A DNA stretch of 64,000 nucleotides from Anaeramoeba ignava. Lineage: Eukaryota; Metamonada; Anaeramoebidae. Where the stretch lies: positions 152,001 to 216,000 of the forward strand of contig JAPDFW010000084.1 in assembly GCA_028826165.1 (NCBI GenBank), written 5' to 3'. Both the position numbers and the translations under genes were made by a program. Shown here in pieces: positions 11,401 through 22,154 of this stretch (the stretch's first letter is position 1; the number at the start of each line of letters is the position of its first letter). The notes below the pieces were generated by a model. It ran no database searches. It worked only from the letters and a program-made list of their open reading frames with translations, and had not been told where the DNA came from.

Positions 11401-11629
11401 GAAATTATATTTGAAATTGAATTTGAAATTGTATTTGAATTTGAAATTGAATTTGAAATTAAATTTGAAATTATAATTGAATTTGTAATTATAATTGAAT
11501 TTGAATTTGAAATTGTATTTGAATTTGAAAAATATTTACTTCCATTGTAGTTCGAAATTTAATATTTGGTTCAGTAGTAACTCCAACTGAATTAACACTT
11601 GAAAGATTTGGTAGATATTGAGTTCTCAT
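8431..11629 (-). CDS. PP2C-type Ser/Thr protein phosphatase (PPM family)
   Basis: Four exons on the minus strand, 11629-11540, 9965-9487, 9412-9303 and 8699-8431, give 315 residues with consistent phases (0, 2, 1). PPM motifs appear in order: TTMEDEHV (start of the catalytic domain), FFAIYDGHGGNQVSGFA (metal-binding Asp-Gly), GSTAVTCFI, LYTANVGDSRAVLCR, LSFDHKPTVKEEEERI, GGFVSFNRTVGVLAVSRALG, LACDGLWDIYSDQEAV and GSTDNISCIVV. All the Mn/Mg-coordinating aspartates seen in the family are present. An acidic Asp/Glu/Ser-rich insert (about residues 85-115) interrupts the early domain and may be regulatory. The enzyme removes phosphate from Ser/Thr, and the substrate is unknown. The gene is unusual because introns 1 (1.57 kb) and 3 (0.6 kb) are wholly made of hexamer repeats. 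No signal or membrane segment is seen. Confidence 0.92.
8712..9295. repeat. Intronic TTTTGA/TTTTAA hexamer repeat (PP2C intron 3)
   Basis: Nearly the whole of intron 3 of the PP2C gene consists of ATTTTG and ATTTTA hexamers read on the plus strand. The 73-codon plus-strand frame at 9065-9286 (Ile-Leu, then Asp-Phe/Asn-Phe) is only this repeat. Confidence 0.92.
9978..11532. repeat. Intronic GAATTT/GAAATT hexamer repeat (PP2C intron 1)
   Basis: About 1.55 kb of tandem hexamers GAATTT, GAAATT and variants with ATATTT or GTAATT, filling PP2C intron 1. Both pure alternation and higher-order blocks such as GAAATTATATTT are visible, which suggests expansion of 12-base and longer units. The long plus-strand frames of 365, 193 and 148 codons (Glu-Phe/Ile-Phe and Leu-Asn/Leu-Lys dipeptides) are artefacts. 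Confidence 0.94.
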
Positions 11630-11866
11630 TTAAAAAGGAAAAAAAAATGAAAAAAAAATGAAAAAAAATGAAAAAAAATGAAAAATGATTTTTTTTGAAA
11701 TGAGAAAAAAAAATTTTAAAAACAAAAAAGAATTGGAAAGACTTTTATTTACTTGATAAAAATATATTGTAATTTAAAAGAAAAAGAACCAATTACTATT
11801 TTTATCATGATTAATTTTTTTGGATTAAATTTTTTTTTTGGATTAATTTTTTTGAATTTTTAATTT

Positions 11867-13291
11867 CTAATCTTTTTGGAAATAAAATCTTCTTCCCATA
11901 GAATCAATCTCTTTCAAATAAAAAACGTTAGATTTAAGAGTTTCGATTTCGAGAGGTTTTGGTTTGATATCCTTTTTGTTATAATTGTTCTTTCTTTGTT
12001 CCAAAATATCTGTAAATTGATTTGGAAGAATTTCAATTCTTTGATCCAAAAGATTTTGAATATCAAGATTTTTTTTAATCTCAGTTGGATCCTCTCGAAC
12101 AAGCAAAGAAAACATAGAAGAAGCAAGACCTGAACCGTAGGAAAACATTACAATACGCTTTCCAATTAAATCCTTGGAATTGGTATTAAAAATCAAAGAA
12201 GCTAAACCTCCATAAAGAGAACCGCAATATAAATTGCCACAATTATTTGAAATCAAAGTTGAAGGATCAACTTTTTTGTTGTAACTTTCATGCGATATTT
12301 TTTTGAAGTTGTCTTCGATTTCTCTGTTGAAATAAGTGTCTTCGAGTTTTAAATCAAGAAATTTTTTCAAAAATTGTAAATCAAGATTTTTTTCAGAAAT
12401 CAAATTCTCAGGAAAATAGCAAAAATCAAGATAATGAATGCGCGCCCAGGATTTGAGAACCAATTTATTGTAAGGGGAATGAAACACGCAGTAATCGATT
12501 GAATCAGAGGTGAATTTGCGTGTATTTTGGAGTGGGTTGTTTGCATTATCTTTTTCTTTTGGATCATCTTTAATTTTGGAAAGTGAAAAATTTTCGACAT
12601 TTTTTCTGAATTTGGAGTAGCAATTATCAAGAGCATTAAAATAGCACTTGATGGACAGCAAACCGTCGACAACGGGGTATTCTGAGTCCAAATTTGGCTT
12701 GAAAAAATCGTAAGCATTCTGGAAATAAGAACCACGAAGACCCGAAGAATTTTCAAGAACAATAGGAGCATTAGGGCCAATAAGAATAGCAACTGCTCCA
12801 GCACCGCCAGTAGGACGAGCGGGTCCTTTTTCATAAACAGCGATATCGGCGGCAACCACGAGCGCCAAACGCCCGTCCCAAGCGCTTGACTCGCACCATG
12901 CAACGCTGTTGAAAAAAGCAGCAGTTCCGCCATAGCATGCGTTGATGCAATCGATTCCCTCAATATCATGATTGCCACTTTCATCAAATAACTGCATCAA
13001 TGTTGTCTTCACTGACTTGGACTTGTCAATCACTGTTTCAGTTCCTACTTCTAGTCTTCCAATGTCCTTGTAATTTATACCGTTTTTTTTCATTAGTTGA
13101 TTTACTGCTGTCAAACTTATTGAATTTATATCTTCAATTTCGGAACAGAAACTCATCTTGCTTTGCATTAATCCTATTGTGTATTTCCCTTTTCCTGCTG
13201 AGTCAAATTCTTCTAGTTTTTCTTGTGAAACGTAAAGTTGTGGCACATAAACTTCTATTGCTAATATTCCAATGTTTTTGTTTGATTTCAT
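11867..13291 (-). CDS. HMGCS: Hydroxymethylglutaryl-CoA synthase
   Basis: A single-exon gene of 474 residues. It condenses acetyl-CoA with acetoacetyl-CoA to HMG-CoA, the first committed step of the mevalonate pathway to isoprenoids. Catalytic residues are visible: Glu85 in EVGTETVIDKSKS, the acyl-binding Cys119 in GIDCINACYGGTAAFFN, and His271 in CVFHSPYNKLVLKS. The conserved PTGGAGAVA (about 160-168), NLYCGSLYGGLASL and MFSYGSGLASSMFS blocks are also present. The start chosen is the ATG at 13291 (MKSNKNIGILAIEVYVPQ), which matches the usual family N-terminus. The open frame extends to a TTG at 13327, but eukaryotes do not normally use that codon. No mitochondrial targeting sequence is evident, so the enzyme is probably cytosolic. 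The middle of the gene (about 12420-12960) is clearly richer in G+C than either end. Confidence 0.96.
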   Translation of the reverse strand: MKSNKNIGILAIEVYVPQLYVSQEKLEEFDSAGKGKYTIGLMQSKMSFCSEIEDINSISLTAVNQLMKKNGINYKDIGRLEVGTETVIDKSKSVKTTLMQLFDESGNHDIEGIDCINACYGGTAAFFNSVAWCESSAWDGRLALVVAADIAVYEKGPARPTGGAGAVAILIGPNAPIVLENSSGLRGSYFQNAYDFFKPNLDSEYPVVDGLLSIKCYFNALDNCYSKFRKNVENFSLSKIKDDPKEKDNANNPLQNTRKFTSDSIDYCVFHSPYNKLVLKSWARIHYLDFCYFPENLISEKNLDLQFLKKFLDLKLEDTYFNREIEDNFKKISHESYNKKVDPSTLISNNCGNLYCGSLYGGLASLIFNTNSKDLIGKRIVMFSYGSGLASSMFSLLVREDPTEIKKNLDIQNLLDQRIEILPNQFTDILEQRKNNYNKKDIKPKPLEIETLKSNVFYLKEIDSMGRRFYFQKD

Positions 13292-13354
13292 TTTGTGTTG
13301 AAGAAAAAATGAATTTTTTTTTTTCAAACATTTTTTCTTTTTTTTTTGAATTTT

Positions 13355-13364
13355 GATAACGTCA
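13355..13364 (-). promoter_or_regulatory. ATGACGTTAT element upstream of HMG-CoA synthase
   Basis: On the coding strand of HMG-CoA synthase, ATGACGTTAT lies about 65 bases upstream of the start codon. It shares the TGACGTTA core with the tandem pair upstream of NOC4 (6408-6429). The match stands out against sequence that has almost no C or G. A regulatory function is inferred, not shown. Confidence 0.35.
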
Positions 13365-13365
13365 T

Positions 13366-14690
13366 TTAATTTAAATATTTTATAATTTAAATATTTTATA
13401 ATTTAAATATTTTATAAATTAAATATTTTATAATTTAAATATTTTATAATTTAATTTAAATATTTTATAATTAATTATTTTATAATTTAAATATTTTATG
13501 ATTTAATTATTTTATAATTTAGATATTTTATAATTTAAATATTTTATAAATTAAATATTTTATAATTTAAATATTTTATAATTTAAATATTTTATAATTT
13601 AATTATTTTATAATTTAAATATTTTATAATTTAAATATTTTATAATTTAAATATTTTATAAATTAAATATTTTATAAATTAAATATTTTATGATTTAATT
13701 ATTTTATAATTTAAATATTTTATAATTTAAATATTTTATAATTTAAATATTTTATGATTTAATTATTTTATAATTTAATTATTTTATAATTTAAATATTT
13801 TATAATTTAAATATTTTATAATTTAATTATTTTATAAATTAAATATTTTATAATTTAAATATTTTATAATTTAATTATTTTTAATTTAAATATTTTATGA
13901 TTTAAATATTTTATAATTTAAATATTTTATAAATTAAATATTTTATAATTTAAATATATTTTATAATTTAATTATTTTATAATTTAAATATTTTATAATT
14001 TAAATATTTTATAAATTAAAATATTTTATAATTTAAATATTTTATAATTTAAATATTTTATAATTTAAATATTTTATAAATTAAATATTTTATAATTTAA
14101 ATATTTTATAATTTAAATATTTTATAATTTAAATATTTTATAATTTAAATATTTTTATTTAATTTTTATTTTAATTATTTTTTAATTTAAATATTTTTAT
14201 TTTTAATTATTTTATAAATATTTTATAATTTAAATATTTTATAATTTAAATATTTTATAATTTAATTATTTTATAATTTAAATATTTTATAATTTAAATA
14301 TTTTATTTTATAAATTTAAATATTTTATAAATTTAAAATATTTTATAATTTAAATATTTTATAATTTAAATATTTTATAATTTAAATATTTTATAATTTA
14401 AATATTTTATAATTTAAATATTTTATAATTTAAATATTTTATGATTTAAATATTTTATAATTTAAATATTTTATAATTTAAATATTTTATAATTTAAATA
14501 TTTTATAATTTAATTATTTTATAATTTAATTATTTTATAATTTAAATATTTTATAATTTAAATATTTTATAATTTAAATATTTTATGATTTAAATATTTT
14601 ATGATTTAAATATTTTATGATTTAAATATTTTATGATTTAGATATTTTATAATTTAAATATTTTATAATTTAAATATTTTATAATTTTAA
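13366..14690. repeat. 1.3-kb AT-only satellite, 15-16 bp unit ATTTTATAATTTAAAT
   Basis: About 85 tandem copies of a 15-16 base unit (ATTTTATAATTTAAAT and the shorter ATTTTATAATTTAAT) fill the space between HMG-CoA synthase and the small gene at 14793. The sequence is nearly free of C and G; rare TATGATTT variants cluster near 14440-14640. The unit holds the self-complementary ATTTAAAT, so strands could form hairpins. The tract separates two divergent genes and so covers their upstream regions. Confidence 0.95.
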
Positions 14691-14792
14691 TTTAAAAAAA
14701 AAATATTTTTCAAATAATCATTTTTTTTTTTCAAAATTTCTTCCAAATTCTTAAAATTTTTTTCTAAATCCACTTAACATAAAAAATAAATA

Positions 14793-15334
14793 ATGAACAC
14801 ACAAAGAACTCAATTACCAAATCAAACAATCTCTTCACCACAAACACAAAAAATGTTGTCACTTATGGAAAGAAAAGATGAAGAAGAAAAAAGAAAAAAT
14901 CTAATTGAAAAACTTCGAAAAACTCGAGGTTTAAGATTTGCAGCCGAAATTCAAAAACTGGAACAAGATTACCTAAATGAATATCGCGATTCAATAAGAC
15001 AAAGTCTTAATTTTTTGTGTGAAATTATTGATAAATTTACAGAAAATTATTTCAAAAATTATCCAAAAGAAAAAGGTAATTTTTAAATTCATTTCAAATT
15101 TTATTTTGAATTCTCTTCTTCTTTTAAAAATATTTTTTTTTCTAATTTTTACGTTAAAAAACAAAAAAAATAGATGAACATTTTAATGGATTTTTTGGAG
15201 GAAAAATTCTTGAAAATTTAGAATCCAAACTTATCATCAACCTTTTTATCAATGGTTTTTCGTTTTTTGAAGTTAATGTAATCATAAAGTTTAGAGATAA
15301 TCATCTCACAAGAAAATTTATTGATATTGAATGA
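14793..15334 (+). CDS. Unknown 147-residue charged protein
   Basis: Two exons, 14793-15075 and 15174-15334, join in phase 1 across a 98-base GT-AG intron. I do not recognise the family. Residues 1-20 are polar (Thr, Gln, Asn, Pro). Residues 24-60 are strongly charged and probably helical (ERKDEEEKRKNLIEKLRKTR, then FAAEIQKLEQDYL). The rest is mixed, with aromatic clusters (FNGFFGG, FINGFSFFEV). There is no signal peptide, membrane segment or catalytic motif. It could be a small subunit of a larger complex. It lies 215 bases upstream of the SPT20-like gene on the same strand but is a separate transcription unit as far as can be seen. The last few bases of exon 1 could be read on for five more codons if the intron is retained. 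Confidence 0.55.
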
Positions 15335-15549
15335 TAATTCTCTATTATAAAAAATCCAAAAACAAAGTCAAAACAAAAATATAAACATAAAAACAAATTG
15401 ATAATGAAATAAAAAAAACAAGAAGAAGAAATACGATATATAATAATAAATATCACGAGAACATAATATTTAATTAGCAATTATTTGAGGCTCATTTACT
15501 GAAAAACATACCAAACCAAAAAAAAAAATTATATATCAAAAAATAGGAA

Positions 15550-17052
15550 ATGAAAATTCGTCCATACGATTACTCAAACCGTTCTCTTCTTGAGGCACTG
15601 GACGAGGGCCATGTAAACGAAGAAATATTAGCCATTCTTTACATCAACAAAAAGGAGATGCCGTTCATTGACGGAAAAGTTGTTTGTTTTATCAATGATT
15701 ACAGATCGCAAATTTTTCGACGGAAGAAGCTGAAACCGCCGACAGAGAACAGCGTGCCGAAAACCGCGCAGAGAAACAGCATGAGCATAGAAACACCTCA
15801 GATGGACATCGGGGATAAGGATAACTCCGGGGCACCAATAGAGATCCCTGTGCAACCAGAATCGAGACACTGTTTGCTTTCCTTTACAGATTCTATTTTG
15901 TATCAAAAATTGGATTCCGAGACGCGCTCAAAATTCGAAATGCAAAGCGTGATCGAAATCGAAAAGCGAGTCAGACAAAAAATCGGTTCTTTTGTATGTT
16001 TTGATCCGTCGCCTCAAGTGTTCAAAGTTGCGAATTTTTACTCAACAAATCAACAGAAATTCAAGTTCCAAAACAAAGTTTGGCACAACACAAAGCACCC
16101 GTCGCATCGCAACGCAAAGAAGCACAAGTCCAATCGGACAGAAAAGATGAAAAACAAAGAAAACGACAAGGCAAAAATCATTGTGCTCAATCCCCGCAAG
16201 AAATCGAATTTCTCACTGCTTTCTCCCACATCGTTCTCGCTGCATAACCGCAAAATGGTGTCTGAGTTTTTTTTCACTGAATACATCCGATCAATGCTGT
16301 GTCCGAAAACTGGCGCTCCAAAATCAAATCTACTTGACTTTTTAAGAAATCGGGAAAAAAACGATCAACGGAATTCGCAATACCCACAAAATAACAACAA
16401 CAGCAACAACCAACCCAAAGAAACAGCGCTGCGCACCGACTCTGCGTTTCAAACAAACGCGGTTTTCCCGTCAGTTGCTTATTCAAGTCCTTTTATCATC
16501 GAACAGAACAACCGCCGAAAAAACGTCTTTACAGAAGAACAAATAAACGAGATGAAGAAAGTAGTGCCTTCTAAAACACCCCCCTTTTCTCACAAACTCC
16601 CTCCTTTTCTGGGCCCCACTTCGGCTTGTGCTGTCCCTTCTCTTTCCCCCAAAACAATGAAGTCGGAAGTCCAGGAGTCCCAAATAAGCACAACCGCGTT
16701 CCCTTCAAATCAAGCTACCTCGAAGGTGTCGATCCCTCTTAAAAAGAACCCGCAATCTAATGAAGACAATCCCCGAAGAACCCCTTTTTATCATGCAAAA
16801 GCAAATGGCATCACAAATGTGGAACAGCACAAGTACTCAAATAAATCAGGTGAAAATGCAACAATTTCAATAGAGAGAGACATGACAGGCACTTACATCA
16901 TCACCTTCGAGATCGCCCAGAACGAAAGGCTGCCGTCCTTGACTTCTCAGCTTGAAAGTGGTGGATATTCTCAAACAAAAATTGCTGTTGAACAATATCA
17001 AAATATTTTATTAAAAAAAGGTTTTCGAAATGTTTCCAATAGTTACAATTAG
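15550..17052 (+). CDS. SPT20: SPT20-like subunit of the SAGA transcription co-activator
   Basis: A single-exon gene of 500 residues. Two blocks match the SPT20 (p38IP/FAM48) domain: FIDGKVVCFINDYR at about 39-52, like the family's D-G-C-V-x-x-x-(I/V)-x-D-Y-R, and later GSFVCFDPSPQVFKVANFYS (about 146-165), like its L-C-L-D-P-S-P-x-V-x-x-V-A-N. The segment between them carries the usual long helix (QSVIEIEKRVRQKI). SPT20 is a structural subunit of SAGA, which acetylates histones and helps recruit TBP. The remaining 300 residues are low in order: basic (HRNAKKHKSNRTEK), then Asn-, Pro- and Ser-rich. Codon use is markedly more G/C-rich in the middle than in flanking genes and returns to AT-rich in the last 100 bases. 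Homology rests on two short blocks, so the call is probable rather than certain. Confidence 0.66.
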   Translation: MKIRPYDYSNRSLLEALDEGHVNEEILAILYINKKEMPFIDGKVVCFINDYRSQIFRRKKLKPPTENSVPKTAQRNSMSIETPQMDIGDKDNSGAPIEIPVQPESRHCLLSFTDSILYQKLDSETRSKFEMQSVIEIEKRVRQKIGSFVCFDPSPQVFKVANFYSTNQQKFKFQNKVWHNTKHPSHRNAKKHKSNRTEKMKNKENDKAKIIVLNPRKKSNFSLLSPTSFSLHNRKMVSEFFFTEYIRSMLCPKTGAPKSNLLDFLRNREKNDQRNSQYPQNNNNSNNQPKETALRTDSAFQTNAVFPSVAYSSPFIIEQNNRRKNVFTEEQINEMKKVVPSKTPPFSHKLPPFLGPTSACAVPSLSPKTMKSEVQESQISTTAFPSNQATSKVSIPLKKNPQSNEDNPRRTPFYHAKANGITNVEQHKYSNKSGENATISIERDMTGTYIITFEIAQNERLPSLTSQLESGGYSQTKIAVEQYQNILLKKGFRNVSNSYN

Positions 17053-17234
17053 AGAATTTTGTTTATTTTGATTTTCAATTCAATTCAATTTAATTCAATT
17101 TAATTCAATTCAATTCAATTTATCTTTATGAAATTTTAAAAAAGGAAAAATTAAATGAATTTAAAAAGAAATTTTTTTAATGAATTTTGAAAAGATTTTG
17201 AAAAGATTTTTTTAATTCTTAAAAGGTCTCGTTT

Positions 17235-18898
17235 TCATTTTAATAACGGAAGGGTTATCTTCACAAAATCACTTTCACAATAAAGTGGAAGATCTTCATG
17301 TCTACAATTTGTTGCTTGAAAGTTTAATTTTTTGTTTTCATCAAGATAACGAATTCCGATCCAATCTTCTAGATATAATTGAGTTTCATTATAAGGAATA
17401 ATGTTTTGGAATTTATCATCAAAAAATGCAAACCAAGCACTTTCTTTAGGATTAACTATAAAATCAAATTTTAATTCAAATTTTAATTTGATTTTTAATA
17501 TTCAATTCAATTTAATATTCAATTCAATTCAATATTCAATTTAATTTAATATTCAATATTTAATTAAAATTTTAATTTGATTTTTAATATTCAATTCAAT
17601 ATTTAATATTTAATATTCAATCCAATATTCAATTCAATTTACTTATATCATCAACATTTGATAATACTAAAGTTAATGAATTTAAACTCATGATATTTTT
17701 TTTAATTTGTTCATTTTTATCAGCAATTTCATTGTTTAAATAGGGCAGGAAAATGGATTTTTCTAAATAAAGATTATAATTCAAAGGATCTTTCCAATAC
17801 TAAAAAAATAAAAAAAATAATCAATAATAAATAATCAATAATTGTTTCTCTCTTTTTTTCTTTTATTGTTTCTTGATTTATTTACTTGAGCTACAGTTAT
17901 TGTGTCTTGAATTTCTTTGATATAAGCTGAACTCTGAAGAATTTTATCCAACCATTTATATTCTTCTTTTGGAAATCCAAACAATCCTTGATGTGGAGTA
18001 ACCCAAGTTATTAAATTATGAACAGGTGGATCGTTACAAAATTCAACATATCCTCTTGCAATTAAACCACCTTGTGAATGACCAATAACATTAATTTTAG
18101 TTGCATTTTTTAAAATAGGATCACTTTTAACTTTAGAACAAAATTCATTAACAGCATCAAACATTTTATAAAAAAAAGAATTCCAAAAACCATCTCCAAT
18201 CTTTTTTTAAAAAAAAGCAAAAATAATTTTTAATTTGATTTTAATTTTGATTTTGATTTTAATTTTAATTTGATTTGATTTTGATTTTAATTTAATTTTG
18301 ATTTTAATTTGATTTTAATTTTGATTTTAATTTTGATTTTAATTTTGATTTTAATTTTGATTTTAATTTTGATTTTAATTTGATTTAATTAAATTTAATT
18401 TCATGTTAATTTTAATTTGATTTTAATTTGATTTTAATTTGATTTTAATTTTGATTTTAATTTGATTTTAATTTTGATTTTAATTTTAATTTAAATTTGA
18501 TTTTGATTTTGATTTTAATTTTGATTTTGATTTTAATTTTAATTTAATTTTAAATTTGATTTAAATTTGATTTAATTTTAATTTGATTTTGATTTTAATT
18601 TGATGTTGATTTAATTTTGATTTTGATTTGATTTTGATTTGATTTTGATTTGATTGATTAATTTTAAATTTGATTTTAATTTCATGTTGATTTTAATTTA
18701 ATTTGTTTAATTTTAATTTACTTCAACACTTTTAACATAAACATCATCTCCTAAATATTTATGAATCCAATTAATAACAGGTTTAATTGTAGTTGCATTT
18801 TGATCAAGTCCATGCATTAAAACAACAGGATATGTTGCTTTTATTGCATGGAATAAAAACAAAAAAGAAAATATAAAAACTGGAATTAAAATTTTCAT
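17235..18898 (-). CDS. PPT1: Palmitoyl-protein thioesterase (PPT1-like), lysosomal
   Basis: Four exons, 18898-18722, 18200-17886, 17799-17643 and 17455-17235, give 289 residues (human PPT1 has 306). PPT1 removes palmitate from cysteines of proteins undergoing degradation in lysosomes. Residues 1-21 form a signal peptide (MKILIPVFIFSFLFLFHAIKA). The alpha/beta-hydrolase features are clear: VVLMHGLDQNATT (oxyanion region), nucleophile Ser101 in VIGHSQGG, the family block SWF-like ESAWFAFF, the acid Asp in NVDDIINP, and His in RHEDLPLY near the end. YWKDPLNYNLYLEKSIFLP and NNLITWVTPHQGLFGFP-like segments follow PPT1 order. The start is the ATG at 18898; an upstream in-frame TTG at 18913 is not a credible start. 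All three introns are repeat-rich, the first (about 520 bases) made of GATTTTAATTTT units. Confidence 0.9.
18225..18715. repeat. Intronic GATTTTAATTTT repeat (PPT1 intron 1)
   Basis: About 490 bases of GATTTTAATTTT, TTTGATTTTAA and related units fill the first PPT1 intron. Shorter AATATTCAATTCAAT tracts fill intron 3 (17465-17640). Confidence 0.88.
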
Positions 18899-19028
18899 TA
18901 AGTAATTAATCAATTAATTTGAAAAAAAAAAATGAAAAAATAAAAATTTAAATCCCGATTTTCTAAATTTTCATTTTTTTTCTCATTTTTGTTTAATTTT
19001 TTTTTTTAAATCTAAAACAAAATTAAAA

Positions 19029-22000
19029 ATGACAACAATTAATACATTAAATGAAATACCAATGGATGATCTAAAAGAAGAAGAAAGAAAAGAAATGGAA
19101 AGAAAAGAAATGGAAAAAAAAGAAAAAGAAAAAAAAGATAAAAAAAAAGATTCTGGTTCAGTTTCAACATTTTCTGACAGCAATTCAGGGAAAGAAAATG
19201 AACCAGATAAGCAAAAAGCTCCTAACGATCCTAATCAAGAATTTTCACCTCAATATTATCAAGAAGCTGAGTTTGTTTCTCCTTATAATAATCCATTTCT
19301 TGTCTTTGTGGATAAGTACTTTAATATTTCAAAACGAAATTCAAATTTTACAACCGAAATTCTTGCCGGAATTACTTTATTTTTGACTACATCTTGTTTG
19401 TATTCTTTGTTTTTATTATTATTTTATTATTTTATTATTTTATTATTTTATTATTTTATTATTTTATTATTTTATTATTTTTTATTTGCTTTTTTTGTTT
19501 GTTCAAAAATATTCGAATAATTTGCTTTTTTTGTTTGTTCAAAAATATTCGAATAATTTTTTATTAAGATTTTTAATTAAGATTTTAATTAAGATTTTAA
19601 TTAAGATTTTAATTAAGATTTTAATTAAGATTTTTATTAAGATTTCTTTTTATTAATAATTTTTTTTTTTTCGATTTTTTAACAACTAAATCTATATTGA
19701 AAAACTTGTAAATTTCTTTTAGATATTCTCCAAAAACAAACTACAATTTTGGGAATTGCTGGAATGGATAGTCAAAGTGTTTTTACTGCAACGGCTTTAA
19801 GTAATTCTTTTTCTCTTTTTTTTTTTTTCATAAAGCAAATTCATTTAACAAAAAAATAAATAAACAAAAAAATAAATAAACAAAAAAATAAATAAACAAA
19901 AAAAAACAACTCATTAAAATTAGCAACTGGTCTTGGTACAATAACTATTGGGCTTGTTTCTGGATTTCCAATGTTGATTTCTACAGGAATGGGTGAAAAT
20001 TTCTTTTTTGTTGATACAATTTGCCATACTTTAGGATATGATTGGAAAATTGGTTTAAGTTTAGTTTTTTTTCATGGAATAATTTCGGTTATTTTAAGTG
20101 TAATTCTTAATTTAATTTTAATTTTAATTTTAATTTTAAATTTTTAATTTTTTTGCTTTTCTTTTTAAAATTAATTTAGATTGTTATTCCGAAATCAAAT
20201 TTGATATATGCAATTCCTTCTACTTTTAGGATAGGGATAGCTTATGGTGTAAATTTAATTTTAATATTAATTTTATTTTTAATTTTAATTTTAATTTTAA
20301 TTTTAATTTTAATTTTAATTTTAATATTAATTTTAATTTTAATTTTAATAATTTTAATTTTAATTTTAATTTTAATTTTAATTTTAATTTTAATTTTAAT
20401 TTTAATTTTAATTTTAATATTAATTTTAATTTAAATTTTAATTTTAATTTTAATTTTAATTTTAATTTTAATTTTAATTTTGATTTTGATTTTGATTTTG
20501 ATTTTGATTTTGATTTTGATTTTAATTTTAATTTTGATTTTAATTTTAATATTAATTTTAATTTTAATTTTAATTTTAATTTTAATTTTGATTTTAATTT
20601 TAATTTTAATTTTAATTTTAATTTTAATTTTAATTTTAATTTTAATATTAATTTTAATATTAATTTTGATTTTAATTTTAATTTTAATTTTAATTTTAAT
20701 TTTAATTTTAATTTTAATTTTAATTTTAATTTTAATTTAAATTTTAATTTTGATTTTGATTTTAATTTTAATATTGATTTTAATTTTGATTTTAATTTTG
20801 ATTTTAGATTGGGTTATTGATTGGGAAAATTGGGATAATTGATATGCTTTTGTTAGATACATCAAGTCATTTTGATCCAAAATATCAAGCATTAATTGGA
20901 GGATTGACATTAGTTTTAATAGTATATGGAGCCTCAAGAAATCACAAATTAGTTGTAGTTCTTGGAGTGATTGGATCTGTAGTATTAAGTATTATAATTT
21001 CAATAGCAAGAAAAGATCTTTCATTTCCAAAATGGGTTACACCTTCATTAAAAGAAACAGCATTTAAACTAAAATTCGATTATAGAAATGCTGTTCCTAT
21101 TTATTATGTTATTGTTTATGTTCTTAATACTTTGTTTGATGTTGTCTGTTCAAGTTTGACAATCATTCAATTAACTTTCCTTAGTAAAATTAAATATGAT
21201 AATGAAAGTTTTGTTAAATTAGTTGCTGGTGCTAAAAATAATCGTTTTATGAAAATTTTACTTGTTAATTCAGCCTTTGTTATTGTTTCAAGTTTACTTG
21301 GAACATCTCCAACAGTAATATTTATTGAATCTTGTGTAGCTGCTGCTCTTGGTGCAAGGTAATTTTAAATTGAATATTTATTTTGAATATTGAATTGAAT
21401 ATTGAATATTGAATATTGAATATTGAATATTGAATATTGAATATTAAATATTTATTTTGAATATTGAATATTGAATTAAATTGAATATTGAATTGAATAT
21501 TGAATTGAATATTGAATATTGAATATTGAATATTGAATATTGAATATTAAATATTTATTTTGAATATTTATTTTGAATATTTATTTTGAATATTGAATTG
21601 AATTGAATATTTATTTTGAATATTAAATATTTATTTTGAATATTGAATATTGAATATTGATTAGAACTGGTTTATGTTCTATTGTTGCTGGACTTTTATT
21701 CATAATATCAATCTTTTTCTATCCAATCATGATGATAATCCCACAAGAATCAATAGGACCTTTATTAGTTTGGACAACAATTTCTGTTCTTCAAATGGTT
21801 GAATGTAATTAAAATAAGGAAATTTTTGTTTTTAGAAAGATATATCAAAATTAACTTATCAAATTTTAAATAATTAGATATGAATTTTGACGATATTAAT
21901 GAAATGATTCCAGTTGCAATTTCAAGTGTTTTAATTCCTTTATTAGATAGTGTTATTTATGGTGTTTCTTCAGGTTATATTGTTCTTTTACTTGTTTGGA

Positions 22001-22101
22001 TAACTGGAAAAAACAGAAAATGGAAGCAAATTAATGCAACTATGATTTTTGTTGGAATTGCATCTATTATTTGCTTATTTATTCCAAAAACCTTCTCTTA
22101 A
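19029..22101 (+). CDS. AzgA-type purine (adenine/guanine/hypoxanthine) permease, NCS2/UraA fold
   Basis: Seven exons, 19029-19395, 19723-19800, 19924-20099, 20180-20248, 20808-21358, 21665-21804 and 21878-22101, give 534 residues with consistent phases and GT-AG borders. The N-terminal 60 residues are cytosolic and charged (long Lys/Glu runs). The membrane part starts with NFTTEILAGITLFLTTSYIL, followed by TATALTTGLGTITIGLVSGF, ALIGGLTLVLIVYGASRN, LLGTSPTVIFIESCVAAALG and ARTGLCSIVAGLLFIISIFF, then NFDDINEMIPVAISSVLIPL. These match the AzgA branch of nucleobase permeases, including the G-T-S-x-x-x-x-x-I-E-S substrate-site block and R-T-G-L. It probably imports purines by cation symport at the plasma membrane; exact substrate is inferred. 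Intron 4 (560 bases) and intron 5 (306 bases) are repeat tracts. The small exon of 69 bases between introns 3 and 4 is well supported by frame. Confidence 0.88.
20255..20800. repeat. Intronic AATTTT hexamer repeat (permease intron 4)
   Basis: About 545 bases of almost pure AATTTT, with GATTTT variants. The poly-(Ile-Leu) frames of 77 and 86 codons read here are repeat artefacts. The intron ends at GATTTTAG just before 20808. Confidence 0.94.
21365..21662. repeat. Intronic TTGAATATTGAATA repeat (permease intron 5)
   Basis: Tandem TGAATAT units with TTTATTT insertions, filling intron 5 of the permease gene. The family differs from the AATTTT repeat in the preceding intron of the same gene. Confidence 0.88.
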
Positions 22102-22154
22102 ATTCTTCTCCTTAAGATATTTCTTTGTTTCAATTTTTACTCATTCTTATATCT

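Noticed and set aside
13292-13327. N-terminal extension of HMG-CoA synthase from a TTG codon
   Set aside because: TTG starts are not expected in a eukaryotic nuclear gene, and the ATG at 13291 fits the family N-terminus.
20201-20740. Poly-(Ile-Leu) frames that look like membrane helices
   Set aside because: Pure AATTTT repeat in permease intron 4; the flanking exons splice over it in frame.
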